Origin: Lachnospiraceae bacterium KM106-2 | Lineage (GTDB): Bacteria; Bacillota; Clostridia; Lachnospirales; Lachnospiraceae | Assembly (NCBI GenBank): GCA_009731425.1 | Contig: AP018794.1 | Coordinates: 1,929,960-1,993,959 of the forward strand | Direction of reading: 5' to 3' | Length of the DNA: 64,000 bases | Shown: positions 34,003-43,921 of the stretch, piece by piece | Layout of the letters: each line of letters begins with the position of its first letter | How positions within the stretch are numbered: position 1 is the stretch's first letter | The notes under the pieces: generated by a model | What the model saw: only the letters and a program-made list of their open reading frames with translations | The model's database searches: none | What the model was told of the DNA's origin: nothing | Translations under genes and position numbers: made by a program

Positions 34003-35181
34003 CTATGCTAATGCTTGTTCTAAATCTTTAATAATATCATCAATATGCTCAATTCCTACAGAGAGACGAAGGAATGTATCTGTAATTCCAAGTCTTTCTT
34101 TAATATCGGTTGGGATTGATTCATGAGTCTGTGTGGTTGGATAAGTGATCAAGGTTTCTGTTCCGCCTAAACTTTCTGCGAACATGATCATATCAACTTT
34201 TGACAAGATCTGACGTACTGTATCAACACTGTCAACCGTAAAGGAGATCATACCACCGAATCCTGTTGTCTGTTTCTTCATGATCTCGTATCCCTTTGTA
34301 TCTTCAAATCCAGCATAGTATACTTTCTTAACTTTCTTTTGGCCTCTTAACCAATTCGCAACTTTCATTGCATTCTCATTATGACGATCCATACGTAATG
34401 GTAAAGTCTTTAGACCTCTTAATAATAACCAAGAATCGAGAGAAGCTAACATATTACCTTGAGATTTCATTTCAAGACGCATTCTTTCCGCTAACTCTTT
34501 TGTCTTAACAACTACAATTCCGGCAATGGTATCGTTATGTCCTCCGATATATTTTGTTCCACTATGAACAACGATATCCGCTCCTAGTAATAGAGGTTTT
34601 TGAAAATATGGAGTTAAGAATGTATTATCAACAGTAAATAAAATATCATGTTGTTTTGCAATCTTAGAAATTTCAGCGATATCTGCTACTTTCATCATTG
34701 GGTTTGTTGGTGTTTCAATGAAGATCATTTTTGTATGTTCCGTAATGGTCTTTTTCAAAAGATCAAGATCAGACATATCAATATAAGTAAACGTAATGCC
34801 GAATTTACCGAAGATATCTTCTCCGATACGATATGTTCCACCATAGATATCATCTGATAAAATGACATGATCTCCAGGGCTTAATAAGTCAAATACACAC
34901 ATGTTTGCTGCCTGACCGCTTGCAAATGCAAATCCTTCTACTCCACCTTCCAGAATCGCCATAGTACGTTCTAATTCTTGACGTGTAGGATTTTGTAATC
35001 TTGAGTAGTCATATCCTGTAGACTCTCCTAATGCTTTATGTCGAAAGGTTGCTGTCTGATATATAGGGAAGCTTACAGCTCCTGTCATTGGGTCATTTCC
35101 TAATGCACCATGAACCGCTTTTGATTCAAAATGTAAGTCATCTTTTAAACTATAATCATTATAATTACTGAAATTCTTCAT
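34003..35181 (-). CDS. PLP-dependent trans-sulfuration enzyme (Cys/Met metabolism)
   Basis: 392 residues of the cystathionine gamma-synthase/beta- or gamma-lyase family. Visible are YDYSRLQNPTRQELE, the cofactor ring-stacking Tyr in DDIYGGTYR, a phosphate-binding ASGQAANM loop, the aspartate in VDNTFLTPY, and the PLP lysine in SGTKYIGGHND. Substrate cannot be fixed from sequence: cystathionine gamma-synthase, O-acetylhomoserine sulfhydrylase and lyases share these motifs. The window also carries metA, which makes O-acetylhomoserine, but 12 kb away. The ATG at 35179-35181 follows GAGGTG; a GTG three codons earlier overlaps this ribosome site. Confidence 0.88.
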   Translation of the reverse strand: MKNFSNYNDYSLKDDLHFESKAVHGALGNDPMTGAVSFPIYQTATFRHKALGESTGYDYSRLQNPTRQELERTMAILEGGVEGFAFASGQAANMCVFDLLSPGDHVILSDDIYGGTYRIGEDIFGKFGITFTYIDMSDLDLLKKTITEHTKMIFIETPTNPMMKVADIAEISKIAKQHDILFTVDNTFLTPYFQKPLLLGADIVVHSGTKYIGGHNDTIAGIVVVKTKELAERMRLEMKSQGNMLASLDSWLLLRGLKTLPLRMDRHNENAMKVANWLRGQKKVKKVYYAGFEDTKGYEIMKKQTTGFGGMISFTVDSVDTVRQILSKVDMIMFAESLGGTETLITYPTTQTHESIPTDIKERLGITDTFLRLSVGIEHIDDIIKDLEQALA

Positions 35182-35339
35182 AATTCGCACCTCATCATCT
35201 TTTTTCTATCTGTAACCTATTATACCGTATGTTCTACCAATGATAAGTGCAAATCTTGCTTGATATATTGCAAAAAATGCTATATTATAAAAGATAAGAT
35301 TTTTTTATTAGCCATCTAAAATGCAAAGGGGATGAAAAT

Positions 35340-36200
35340 ATGGACAACAAGCAAGAATCACATAAACGAGGCTACCTCAAGCAAGATTTTCAGTTCTTCC
35401 ATATCGCAGATCAAACTGATTTGACCTTTGAATTTCACTATCATGAATTCAACAAGATCATCATCTTTTTATCCGGAAATGTTACTTACTTAATCGAAGG
35501 TAAATCATATAAATTAAAACCTTGGGACATTCTTCTGATCAATAATCACGATGTCCACAAGCCAATCATTAATACGAATGAAACTTACGATCGTATCATC
35601 CTTTGGATCGATAATGATTTTATCAGTAAACACAGCAACGAAAACTGTGATCTTACAACTTGTTTCAAATTAGCCGGCCGTAAAAGCTTTAGTCTGATCC
35701 GTTTAGAAAAAAGCCTTCAAGATCAATTAAAACAATTGATTTCTTCCTTGGAACAATCTGTTCACTCCGAGGAATTTGGATCCAAACTATTGAGCAATGC
35801 GATCTTCTTGCAATTTCTAATCTATCTAAATCGTATCTATTTGAACCAAAGTTATATCTACGATCAGAATGCATTAGAAACCGATACTCAGATCGAAGGT
35901 ATCCTGCAATATGTAAAAGACCATCTTGGAGAGGATTTATCCGTTGAATCGATTGCAAATCATTTCTACTTAAGCAAACATTATTTAATGCATAAATTCA
36001 AATTACGAACTGGATATACCTTGCATAATTACATTTTAAAAAAGCGACTGTTTTATGCAACGGAACTCATTCAATCTGGTCTACCTATTATTAAAGCATC
36101 TGAGCAAAGCGGGTTCCGTGATTACTCCACGTTTCTTCGTGCATTTCGCAAAACCTTCCATTGCTCGCCAAAAGAATTCTTTCAAAAAGACTCTTTATAA
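35340..36200 (+). CDS. AraC-family transcription regulator with cupin sensor
   Basis: 286 residues. A cupin-type N-terminal domain (FEFHYHEFNKIIIFLSG, YLIEGKSYKLKPWDILLIN, HDVHKP) precedes the two AraC helix-turn-helix repeats (DLSVESIANHFYLSKHYLMHKFK and GLPIIKASEQSGFRDYSTFLRAFRK). The HYHE histidines suggest a ligand or metal site. AAAGGGGATGAAAAT precedes the ATG. It is divergent from the trans-sulfuration gene, the likely target by position, but no binding site could be defined. Its last 19 bases overlap the convergent zinc-ribbon gene. Confidence 0.9.
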   Translation: MDNKQESHKRGYLKQDFQFFHIADQTDLTFEFHYHEFNKIIIFLSGNVTYLIEGKSYKLKPWDILLINNHDVHKPIINTNETYDRIILWIDNDFISKHSNENCDLTTCFKLAGRKSFSLIRLEKSLQDQLKQLISSLEQSVHSEEFGSKLLSNAIFLQFLIYLNRIYLNQSYIYDQNALETDTQIEGILQYVKDHLGEDLSVESIANHFYLSKHYLMHKFKLRTGYTLHNYILKKRLFYATELIQSGLPIIKASEQSGFRDYSTFLRAFRKTFHCSPKEFFQKDSL

Positions 36201-36412
36201 TATTTTTCTTTTAACTGCTGCCTGTCCTGTGGTGTGTCGATCCACTCTTCCGTATACCCGCAGGACAAACAGACATATCTTGTAACGAGCACCGCATTGC
36301 TCATCTTGTTGCCTAGCGGAATATGATTCCCACCGCCATAGGGTCCAATCGTCCCCGGTACAACTACAATATCATTACTATTACACTTTGGGCATCGTTT
36401 GCTGTCTTTCAT
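36182..36412 (-). CDS. Small zinc-ribbon protein, 76 aa
   Basis: CPKC near the start and CLSCG about 40 residues later give a four-Cys zinc ribbon. The linker is Gly-rich (GTIGPYGGGNHIPLG). Start at 36410-36412 with GGGAGGTTTGGA before it. Its 3' end overlaps the AraC gene by 19 bases on the opposite strand. Similar small ribbons are common in Firmicutes; function unknown. Confidence 0.8.
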   Translation of the reverse strand: MKDSKRCPKCNSNDIVVVPGTIGPYGGGNHIPLGNKMSNAVLVTRYVCLSCGYTEEWIDTPQDRQQLKEKYYKESF

Positions 36413-36491
36413 TCCAAACCTCCCAAGAGAATACTTCTTTAAGATAATTTATTCTTCTCTCAACAAAATGTGCATCATTTCACTTCTCTTG

Positions 36492-37724
36492 TTATTTCTT
36501 ATCCCTCGTCTTTTTCCCTTGCATCGGTTGAATTTTCGCATTGATAAAGCTAGCCCTCATAATTGCCTCATCTCCAAATTTACCACGGATCTGATCCACC
36601 GCTTGATCTAATTTTGCTAACTTCGGCTCTCTGTTATAATCAAAAATACTAAGCTGCTTTGCCTCTGTATCATCACTAACCTTAGCTGTCTGAATTCCTA
36701 ACAATCGGATTGGGGCACCGTTCCAAAGCTGCTCAAATAAAGAGCATGCAATTTCATAAATATCATTTGTCACATTTGTTGGATCTAGTAAAGTCTTTTG
36801 TTTTGACACCTTATGAAAGGTATTGTCGACAATCTCTACGCTCACCACACTGGTCTCCACATGGTTCTTTCTTAACCTAGTTGCTACCGTTTCACTTAAC
36901 GATAATAGAACCATCTTTGCTACCACTGCGTCCTCTACATCAAATGGTATCGTTGTGGAATTTCCATATCCTTTGTTCTCTCTAGATTCACCTGATACAA
37001 TGGATACATCTCTTCCATTGGCAAATTCATGAATGAGCTCACCATGCTTTTTAAATTGAGAACGCAAAAAAACCACATCGGTCTTGGCGAGTTCTCCTAT
37101 CGTCGTAATCCCCAGACTTCTTAACCTGCTTCCTGTTGCCCGTCCCACAAAAAATAGATCTTCTACTGGAAGGGGCCACATCTTTTCTGGGACTTCCTCC
37201 GGAAATAGACTATGCACCCGATCAGGCTTAGTAAAATCAGATGCCATCTTCGCTAGCAGCTTGCAATTAGAGACTCCAATATTTACAGTAAAACCCAGCT
37301 CCGCTTTAATCCTATCCTTTAACTTATGTGCCGCCTGCATTGGCTCCCCATATAACAACTCCGTATGAGACATATCTAAAAATGCCTCATCGATACTAAA
37401 CTGTTCTACTACAGGAGCAAACTCTTTTAATAACTGCATGAGTTCTGACGAACGCTTTGAATATATGGAGAAGTTCGGTTGCGCCAAATATAACATCGGA
37501 CAGAGTCTTACTGCTTCTACGATGGGCATTCCCGTTTTAATTCCATATTGTTTTGCCAGATTTGATTTTGCTAAGATAATACCATGTCGTTTCTTCACGT
37601 CCCCACCGATTGCAGCCGGAATCTTACGAATATCCTCCGCTGATGGATCTTGTGCCAGTCGATAAGCGGCTTCCCAGCTTAAAAACGCAGAATTTACATC
37701 CACATGAAAAATCACTTTCTCCAT
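36492..37724 (-). CDS. dinB: DNA polymerase IV (Y family)
   Basis: 410 residues. The palm begins HVDVNSAFLSWEAAY with the first catalytic Asp, followed by KRHGIILAKSNLAKQYGIKTGM. The second catalytic pair is in FSIDEAFLDMS, then a helix-hairpin-helix thumb region (FFVGRATGSRLRSLGITTIGELA) and a little-finger domain. A short C-terminal tail may carry a weak beta-clamp motif. It is an error-prone translesion polymerase. The ATG at 37722-37724 follows AGAGGTGACAAGG; a GTG three codons upstream is part of this ribosome site. Single-gene unit, in a minus-strand block. Confidence 0.94.
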   Translation of the reverse strand: MEKVIFHVDVNSAFLSWEAAYRLAQDPSAEDIRKIPAAIGGDVKKRHGIILAKSNLAKQYGIKTGMPIVEAVRLCPMLYLAQPNFSIYSKRSSELMQLLKEFAPVVEQFSIDEAFLDMSHTELLYGEPMQAAHKLKDRIKAELGFTVNIGVSNCKLLAKMASDFTKPDRVHSLFPEEVPEKMWPLPVEDLFFVGRATGSRLRSLGITTIGELAKTDVVFLRSQFKKHGELIHEFANGRDVSIVSGESRENKGYGNSTTIPFDVEDAVVAKMVLLSLSETVATRLRKNHVETSVVSVEIVDNTFHKVSKQKTLLDPTNVTNDIYEIACSLFEQLWNGAPIRLLGIQTAKVSDDTEAKQLSIFDYNREPKLAKLDQAVDQIRGKFGDEAIMRASFINAKIQPMQGKKTRDKK

Positions 37725-37803
37725 CCTTGTCACCTCTACCCTTATTATAACCCAAACATCTGTTCTTCGTCAATTTCACACATGACTATATTCATATAAA
37801 ACT

Positions 37804-37835
37804 TAAGCTGCCACAGGACTTCCTATGGCAGCTTG
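37804..37835 (-). terminator. Terminator of hydroxyacid dehydrogenase gene
   Basis: AAGCTGCCA and TGGCAGCTT form a 9-bp stem with TTTTAT following on the minus strand, a few bases after the stop. Confidence 0.75.
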
Positions 37836-37838
37836 AGT

Positions 37839-38876
37839 CTAAAAACAAGGCTTCTTAAGTTTACGCTGGCAATTTACAAACTCTTTTGAACAATGATAGC
37901 ATACTTCATTGGTTAAGTCTCTTCCTTCAAAATAATCTTCCAGGTTATTCAAGGTTGTTTCTGCAATATTCGTCAACGCCTCCTTCGTTAAAAATGCTTG
38001 ATGAGACGTGATCAATACATTCGGCATTGCAAGTAAAAGCGCTAGTATATCATCCTTGATGATAGAGTCCGAAAAATCAGTAAAGAATATTTCTGACTCT
38101 TCTTCGTACACATCAAGACCTGCCGCTCCAACTTTACCAGAGCGTATTCCATCTAAAAGATCCTCACTGTTGATCAATGCACCTCTTGATGTATTAATAA
38201 TAAAGACTCCATCTTTCATCAGATTAAGCGAATCTTTATCGATCAAATGATAACTATCTTGTGTTAATGGACAATGAAGTGAGATAATATCTGATCTCTT
38301 ACACAGTTCCTCAAAGCTAACATATTCAATGTTACTTTCTTTAGCTGGATAAGGATCATAAGCGATCATTGTAAATCCAAATCCACTGGCAACTTCCATA
38401 AAGGTCCGTCCAATCTTTCCAGTACCAACAATACCTAACGTTTTACCTTTCAGATCAAAGCCCGTTAGATTGTTTAAGCTAAAATTAAAGTCTCTCGTCC
38501 GATTGTAGGCGCGGTGCAATTTACGATTTAGTACGAGTAACATTCCCATTGCAAATTCTGCAACTGCATAAGGCGAATAGGCCGGTACCCTTACCACATG
38601 TATTTTTTCATATGCATATTTAAAATCAATATTGTTGTAACCAGCACAGCGCATAGCAATAATCTTTATACCATTCTCATAAAGGATCTCTAATGTCTTT
38701 TCATCTAATTTATCATTCACAAATGCACAGACTGCATCACAGCCTTTTGAAAGAATTGCTGTATCCTGACTTAATTTTGAATCGTGATAGACGATTTCAA
38801 ACTTATGATCCTCATTTAATTGATCAAAAAAGAATTTATCATAAGGCTTTGCATCGTAAAAACTAATCTTTTTCAT
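37839..38876 (-). CDS. D-2-hydroxyacid dehydrogenase, D-lactate type
   Basis: 345 residues. The NAD-binding fold is marked by TLGIVGTGKIGRTFMEVA. The catalytic trio of the family is an Arg in NTSRGALINSEDL, a Glu in GLDVYEEESEIFF, and a His in LITSHQAFLTKEA. The EESEIFF insertion and overall length fit D-lactate dehydrogenase (LdhA). It would reduce pyruvate to D-lactate during fermentation. The C-terminus has a Cys-rich tail (CYHCSKEFVNCQRKLKKPCF) that is not typical of LdhA. The ATG at 38874-38876 follows AAGGGTGAAAGGA. Confidence 0.9.
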   Translation of the reverse strand: MKKISFYDAKPYDKFFFDQLNEDHKFEIVYHDSKLSQDTAILSKGCDAVCAFVNDKLDEKTLEILYENGIKIIAMRCAGYNNIDFKYAYEKIHVVRVPAYSPYAVAEFAMGMLLVLNRKLHRAYNRTRDFNFSLNNLTGFDLKGKTLGIVGTGKIGRTFMEVASGFGFTMIAYDPYPAKESNIEYVSFEELCKRSDIISLHCPLTQDSYHLIDKDSLNLMKDGVFIINTSRGALINSEDLLDGIRSGKVGAAGLDVYEEESEIFFTDFSDSIIKDDILALLLAMPNVLITSHQAFLTKEALTNIAETTLNNLEDYFEGRDLTNEVCYHCSKEFVNCQRKLKKPCF

Positions 38877-38955
38877 TCCTTTCACCCTTTTCCTCTATTT
38901 CATCAGTCTTATACGATGCTATTATTTACTATCATCCAAGAAATTACTCATTAGC

Positions 38956-39894
38956 TTACATCTGTATCACATTACTTTCACGATGATAAATATAAACTTG
39001 ATTCGATAGGATCTCCTGTTTCGGTACCTGCGTCTGATTCACATCTCGCACCATCTGGATCAGATCTTCTTTTAAGAAACGTTCCAGCAGTGGAACTAAA
39101 ATCACTTCATGAATACTCGATGGCAAAATGTAAAAATCACATTTGCATTCAATGGCAAATTGCTTGATCGCATTCTTATAAATCATAACCGTGGCTCCAT
39201 TAATACCGATCGTATTACTCATAATATACATAGGGATTTCACTTTCACCATTCTTCACTTCATTGATCATCTCTTCCTTAGATTCATCTGTCATATCTCC
39301 TGCAAGCACTAACTCTTTCTTCAAAATATCCGCGATCACCTCACTCATTGGTTTGATCACAACCGGAAATCTTCTCTGCGTATTCTGGCTAGCCAAATGT
39401 AATAAGTCACTGGTTGTCACCTCCCATATCTGCATATGCTCATTGGTGATCCTGATCGTCCCAATTCCCTCCTCTTCTTGCTTTACAACACAATGGAATG
39501 TAATCGCCAGATCAAGGAATCGTATATGAGGCACCTCCTCTAACATTAGTCGATTCTCTTTATAGTTAACGAGTCGATAGATGATCTTATCTTTCATGTT
39601 ATCCCAGGTATATGAGAAATCATCATATTCTATCCCTGGTTCCCCTACCGATTGCTGATATACATGGATAATTTCATCTGCAATGGAATCTAGCTCCTCT
39701 CCATTCAAGAAACGATCATAATAAGAATTCAAATAAATGTTAGGAGAAATGGTATCATCCTCCTTAAAAAACACGACTCCGTCTAACTCCACCGAATTGT
39801 TCTTAATAACATGGTTACGTTTAATTTCATACACTCCGTCCATTTTGACTCGAATGCACTCAGTCACATCCTCCAAAAAGTCGACATACTCCAC
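38956..39894 (-). CDS. DUF5688 family protein
   Basis: 312 residues matching the DUF5688 pattern as I recall it: an N-terminal NSVELDGVVFFKEDDTISPNIYLN segment, a helical YQQSVG region, FLDLAITFHCVV, MYIMSNTIGINGATVMIY, and FYILPSSIHEVILVP near the end. The family is found mainly in gut Firmicutes and has no known function; no signal peptide or membrane segment is visible. The start is GTG (39892-39894), nine bases after GAGGAG; a TTG two codons earlier is too close to it. Single-gene unit. Confidence 0.75.
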   Translation of the reverse strand: MEYVDFLEDVTECIRVKMDGVYEIKRNHVIKNNSVELDGVVFFKEDDTISPNIYLNSYYDRFLNGEELDSIADEIIHVYQQSVGEPGIEYDDFSYTWDNMKDKIIYRLVNYKENRLMLEEVPHIRFLDLAITFHCVVKQEEEGIGTIRITNEHMQIWEVTTSDLLHLASQNTQRRFPVVIKPMSEVIADILKKELVLAGDMTDESKEEMINEVKNGESEIPMYIMSNTIGINGATVMIYKNAIKQFAIECKCDFYILPSSIHEVILVPLLERFLKEDLIQMVRDVNQTQVPKQEILSNQVYIYHRESNVIQM

Positions 39895-40114
39895 TCGCAA
39901 CAGCTCCTCTATTCTTTTTTCAAATAAACGAGTCTTAAATCCATCGTAATACCATCTTTGTCTTGGGAAATAAATTAGAATAATAGAATATTAGATCAAA
40001 TTAGAATAAAGATAAGAATTCATACTTATATCAATAGATGAATCTAAAACGAACTTATTTGTTAGCTTTATTTTACCAGACTTTAAGCACTGAGGCAAAG
40101 GGTGATAATAGCCA

Positions 40115-40771
40115 TCATCTCTTCTTTTCTTCCATCGATAAAGAGATCAGCACTTGACTTGGAAGATAAAAGGCCCACATTAAATGCGAACTCATTGTAA
40201 CCAGCTCATTGATAAGTCCACTAGTTTCCACATAAGATCTTATATTATATAAACCGACATTCAGATCACATAGCAAAAACAAAACCATTCCCATTCCAAG
40301 AATACGGCTTTTCCGAATGGCAATTACTACATTGTGTACTAGAGATAAAAAGTAGACCACGGTGATCACCAGAAGAAAGTCGATTGGAATACGAACGAAA
40401 TAGAATAAGCAGATCACACCAATAGCGGCAAGAATATTCTTGCAAAGCTCTATCCCAAACGCTTTTCCTGTATAAAATCGATATAGATATATGGATTGAA
40501 CCATAATAAAGCAAAGCACACCTATCGTCTCATAATCATGAAGTAGCAAACAATAATCAGCTAACAGAGTTCCTGCCATACCAAGTCGAGCACAACATAA
40601 TTCATGATGGTCACTCTGTACCCTCTTTATGGCTAAAAGATAAAAAAAGCACAGAAGAATTCCACTGTACTTGAGCCATTCTGATAGATCTGCCCGCTTG
40701 CCGGTTAGATCTAAGAATAAAAACAAGACATATATAATTCCTTCTGTGCATAAAAACATTCTTTTTAACAT
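40115..40771 (-). CDS. Multi-pass membrane protein, 218 aa
   Basis: Seven or eight hydrophobic segments (for example IIYVLFLFLDL, SGILLCFFYLLAI, MAGTLLADYCLLL, IGVLCFIMVQSIYLY, ILAAIGVICLFYFV, FLLVITVVYFLSLV, MGMVLFLLCDLNVGLY). The spacing of ADYCLLL, a Gln/Tyr segment and LLCDLNVGLYN is reminiscent of YhhN/lysoplasmalogenase-like proteins, but the match is weak. It begins four bases after the end of the GGDEF-EAL gene, so it may be co-transcribed with it. Function unknown. Confidence 0.7.
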   Translation of the reverse strand: MLKRMFLCTEGIIYVLFLFLDLTGKRADLSEWLKYSGILLCFFYLLAIKRVQSDHHELCCARLGMAGTLLADYCLLLHDYETIGVLCFIMVQSIYLYRFYTGKAFGIELCKNILAAIGVICLFYFVRIPIDFLLVITVVYFLSLVHNVVIAIRKSRILGMGMVLFLLCDLNVGLYNIRSYVETSGLINELVTMSSHLMWAFYLPSQVLISLSMEEKKR

Positions 40772-40775
40772 TTTT

Positions 40776-42353
40776 TTATTTTCTAGCTTGAATATAATCT
40801 TCTGCCTCTTCTTTTGGAATCGGCTTACTATACCAATATCCCTGTACTATATCGCAGCCCGCATTCGTTAAGAACGCTACTTGTTCCTCATTCTCAACAC
40901 CTTCGGCAACTACAACAAGTCCAAGTGCCTGGGCAAGTCCGATAATTGCAGCGATGATCTTCTGATCGCTAGCATCCTCCATTAACGAATATAGAAAACT
41001 CTTATCTATCTTTAAATTATTAACCGGTAATAACTTCAAAAACTTCATCGATGTATAACCAATTCCGAAATCATCCAGTGAAACTTGGATACCCATATCG
41101 CGAATTTTCTGAATCGTATTTACCGCAAAATCAATGTCTCTTAATGCAATTGCCTCCGTTACCTCAATCTCTAATCCGGTTGGATCAATAGAAGTCTCAT
41201 GGATCACATCCTGAACCATTCGAATCACATCAGCATCCATAAACTGTCGCGCAGAGAAGTTCACGGACATCTTAACTTGATATCCTTTATCCTGCCACTC
41301 TTTTAACTGGGTGCAAGACTCTAATAATACCCATCGTCCGATCTGAACGATAACACCTGTTTCTTCTGCCAAAGCAATGAATTTATCCGGGTGCAACATG
41401 CCTCTCGTTGGATGATTCCATCTTAATAAGGCTTCAAATCCAAATAGTCTCCCGTTCCTTAGATCTATCTGTGGTTGATAATGTAAGACAAACTCATCTC
41501 GTTCAATGGCACTTCTCAATTCAGAATGCATTTCAATTCGTTCCATTAATTTCTCATTGATGGAATCGTTGTAATAACAATAGATATTTTTACCTAGCTC
41601 TTTTGCCTTATACATAGCTGCATCGACATTTTTCAAGATTGCTTGTGTTGTCTTTCCATCCTTTGGTATCAAGCAGATTCCAATGCTTACAGTGACAAAG
41701 AATTCTTTGCTTGCAAGAACAAATGGATAAGAAAATACGGTCTGGATCTTCTTAACCTTTGCTTCATACAGTCCGATATCTTTGAGATTGTATGACAATA
41801 CGACAAATTCATCTCCTCCGATACGACAGAAATAATCATCTTCGTCCAAGGCCTGTTTCACACGATGTGTAATATCGATCAACAACTCATCACCATAAGA
41901 ATGACCTAGTGTATCATTGATCCTCTTAAAATCATCTACATCAATATACATGATGGCCATCGAATCCTCTGGCTCTAGATCTTCTAAGACTCCGTCTAAC
42001 TTCTCAGTTAATGCATTTCGATTTGGCAGCTCAGTAAGCAGATCCTGATACGCTAATTTATGATTCTTATCTTCACTATCTTTCAGATCCTCATATTTTT
42101 TAAATAACTTTTTCTGTGTTGTCGTTACGATATTATATGCGCACTCCAACTCTTTATAATTCTCTTCAAGTTCTTCTTTATTCTCTCTGATCAACCGTTC
42201 TGCCATTTTTCTTTTTCTTAGATGTAACATCAAGAAAAAAATAATGACTAAAAATAAAATACTCAATGTAAAACAGAATCCTAACATACTCTTCTCCGTT
42301 ATATGTGTCATATTCTGGCTAAGCAATGAGTTACTACTTCCCATACAGAACAT
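40776..42353 (-). CDS. GGDEF-EAL bifunctional cyclic-di-GMP enzyme
   Basis: 525 residues. One transmembrane segment (residues 23-45) and a coiled coil (ENKEELEENYKELECAYNIV) precede a GGDEF domain with intact active site RIGGDEFVVL, and an EAL domain with FEALLRW, SVNFSARQF, LEIEVTEAIAL and SLDDFGIGYTS. Both catalytic sites appear complete, so it could make and degrade c-di-GMP; the balance is unknown. AGGAGGTAAAT precedes the start. The downstream membrane protein overlaps the operon. Motility or biofilm control is the usual role. Confidence 0.93.
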   Translation of the reverse strand: MFCMGSSNSLLSQNMTHITEKSMLGFCFTLSILFLVIIFFLMLHLRKRKMAERLIRENKEELEENYKELECAYNIVTTTQKKLFKKYEDLKDSEDKNHKLAYQDLLTELPNRNALTEKLDGVLEDLEPEDSMAIMYIDVDDFKRINDTLGHSYGDELLIDITHRVKQALDEDDYFCRIGGDEFVVLSYNLKDIGLYEAKVKKIQTVFSYPFVLASKEFFVTVSIGICLIPKDGKTTQAILKNVDAAMYKAKELGKNIYCYYNDSINEKLMERIEMHSELRSAIERDEFVLHYQPQIDLRNGRLFGFEALLRWNHPTRGMLHPDKFIALAEETGVIVQIGRWVLLESCTQLKEWQDKGYQVKMSVNFSARQFMDADVIRMVQDVIHETSIDPTGLEIEVTEAIALRDIDFAVNTIQKIRDMGIQVSLDDFGIGYTSMKFLKLLPVNNLKIDKSFLYSLMEDASDQKIIAAIIGLAQALGLVVVAEGVENEEQVAFLTNAGCDIVQGYWYSKPIPKEEAEDYIQARK

Positions 42354-42459
42354 ATTTACCTCCTATAGTCAGCGATTAGCTTCTATATGTAAATTTATTA
42401 CAATTTTCTATTCTAGCATTATTATAACATAATCCGAGTAATTAGTATACAAATTAAAA

Positions 42460-42492
42460 GAGATTTTGCATTTTACCTGCAAAATCTCCCTT
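42460..42492 (-). terminator. Terminator of nfn operon
   Basis: GAGATTTTGCA pairs with TGCAAAATCTC (11-bp stem, 7-nt loop) with TTTTAATTT on the minus strand, 35 bases past the NfnL stop. Confidence 0.85.
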
Positions 42493-42526
42493 TTATTTCA
42501 TATAAAAAGACTTATTAAGTCATTTC

Positions 42527-43921
42527 CTATTTATCTGATAAATATTCATCGATACCTTTTGCTGCTGCTTTTCCTGCTCCCATTGCTAAGATAACAGTTG
42601 CTGCACCGGTTACGGCATCACCTCCGGCATAGACACCTTCTTTGGTTGTTGCACCATTATTTTCATCTGCAACAATACATTTCCATTTGTTTATCTCTAA
42701 GCCTTCTGTTGTAGAAGAGATCAATGGGTTAGGGCTCGTTCCTAATGACATGATAACCGTATCTACATCCATAACAAATTCAGAACCCTCAATAGGAGAA
42801 GGTCTTCTTCTGCCAGATGCATCTGGTTCTCCTAATTGCATCTTCACGCATTTGATTCCATTTACCCAGCCTTTTTCATCTTCTAAGATTTCAACTGGAT
42901 TGGTTAGTAAATCGAAGATAATACCTTCTTGTTTTGCATGGTGAACTTCTTCTACTCTGGCTGGCAGTTCTTCTTCACTTCTTCGATATACGATATGTAC
43001 TTCTGCTCCTAGACGGAGTGCGGTTCTTGCAGCATCCATTGCAACGTTTCCGCCACCAACGACTGCTACTTTCTTACCACCGATGATTGGGGTATCATAT
43101 TCATCCTTAAATGCTTTCATCAGATTACTTCTTGTTAAGTATTCATTTGCTGAGAATACACCACTTGCATTCTCTCCTGGAATACCCATGAATTTAGGAA
43201 GTCCGGCACCAGAACCGATAAATACCGCTTCATAACCTTCTTCTGAGATCAATTCATCAATTTTAACTGATTTACCGACAACAACATTGGTTTCAATCTT
43301 TACACCTAACGCTTTGACATTCTCAATCTCCGCTGCTACCACTTTTTGCTTTGGAAGACGGAATTCAGGAATTCCATATACTAATACACCGCCTGGTTCA
43401 TGAAGTGCTTCAAAGATCGTTACTTCGTAACCCATCTTAGCAAGATCACCGGCACAAGTTAATCCGGATGGACCAGATCCGATCACTGCTACCTTTTTAC
43501 CATTTGTTACTGCTGGCTTTTTAGGCTTAATCTTATGATCTCTTGCCCAATCTGCAACAAATCGCTCTAATTTACCAATGCTGACTGCATCGCCTTTGAT
43601 TCCTCGAATACAATTGTGCTCACATTGACTTTCCTGTGGACATACACGACCACAAACTGCTGGTAATGCTGAGTATTGACTGATCACATGATAAGCTTCT
43701 TCCATATTACCTTCTTCCACTTGTTTGATAAAAGCAGGAATATCAATGGATACTGGACATCCCTTCTGGCATCTAGGATTTTTACAGTTAAGACATCTTG
43801 TTGCCTCAGCCATTGCTTCTTCCTCATTATAACCAAGACAAACTTCTTCAAAATTAGTTGCTCTAACTTTAGCTTCCTGCTCTCTGACCGGAACTCTTGT
43901 TAATACATCCTTAATCTCCAT
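42527..43921 (-). CDS. NfnL-like NADPH/glutamate-synthase-type flavoprotein
   Basis: 464 residues of the GltA/NfnL family. An N-terminal ferredoxin-like Cys cluster (CLNCKNPRCQKGCPV and CGRVCPQESQCEHNC) precedes FAD-binding (VAVIGSGPSGLTCAGDLAKMG) and NAD(P)H-binding (KVAVVGGGNVAMDAARTALRLG) folds. Next to the sulfide-dehydrogenase-like gene it is most likely the large subunit of electron-bifurcating NADH-dependent ferredoxin:NADP+ oxidoreductase. Its ATG overlaps the upstream stop by one base (TAATGG), implying coupled translation. A standalone glutamate synthase small subunit is less likely because no large subunit is nearby. Confidence 0.88.
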   Translation of the reverse strand: MEIKDVLTRVPVREQEAKVRATNFEEVCLGYNEEEAMAEATRCLNCKNPRCQKGCPVSIDIPAFIKQVEEGNMEEAYHVISQYSALPAVCGRVCPQESQCEHNCIRGIKGDAVSIGKLERFVADWARDHKIKPKKPAVTNGKKVAVIGSGPSGLTCAGDLAKMGYEVTIFEALHEPGGVLVYGIPEFRLPKQKVVAAEIENVKALGVKIETNVVVGKSVKIDELISEEGYEAVFIGSGAGLPKFMGIPGENASGVFSANEYLTRSNLMKAFKDEYDTPIIGGKKVAVVGGGNVAMDAARTALRLGAEVHIVYRRSEEELPARVEEVHHAKQEGIIFDLLTNPVEILEDEKGWVNGIKCVKMQLGEPDASGRRRPSPIEGSEFVMDVDTVIMSLGTSPNPLISSTTEGLEINKWKCIVADENNGATTKEGVYAGGDAVTGAATVILAMGAGKAAAKGIDEYLSDK

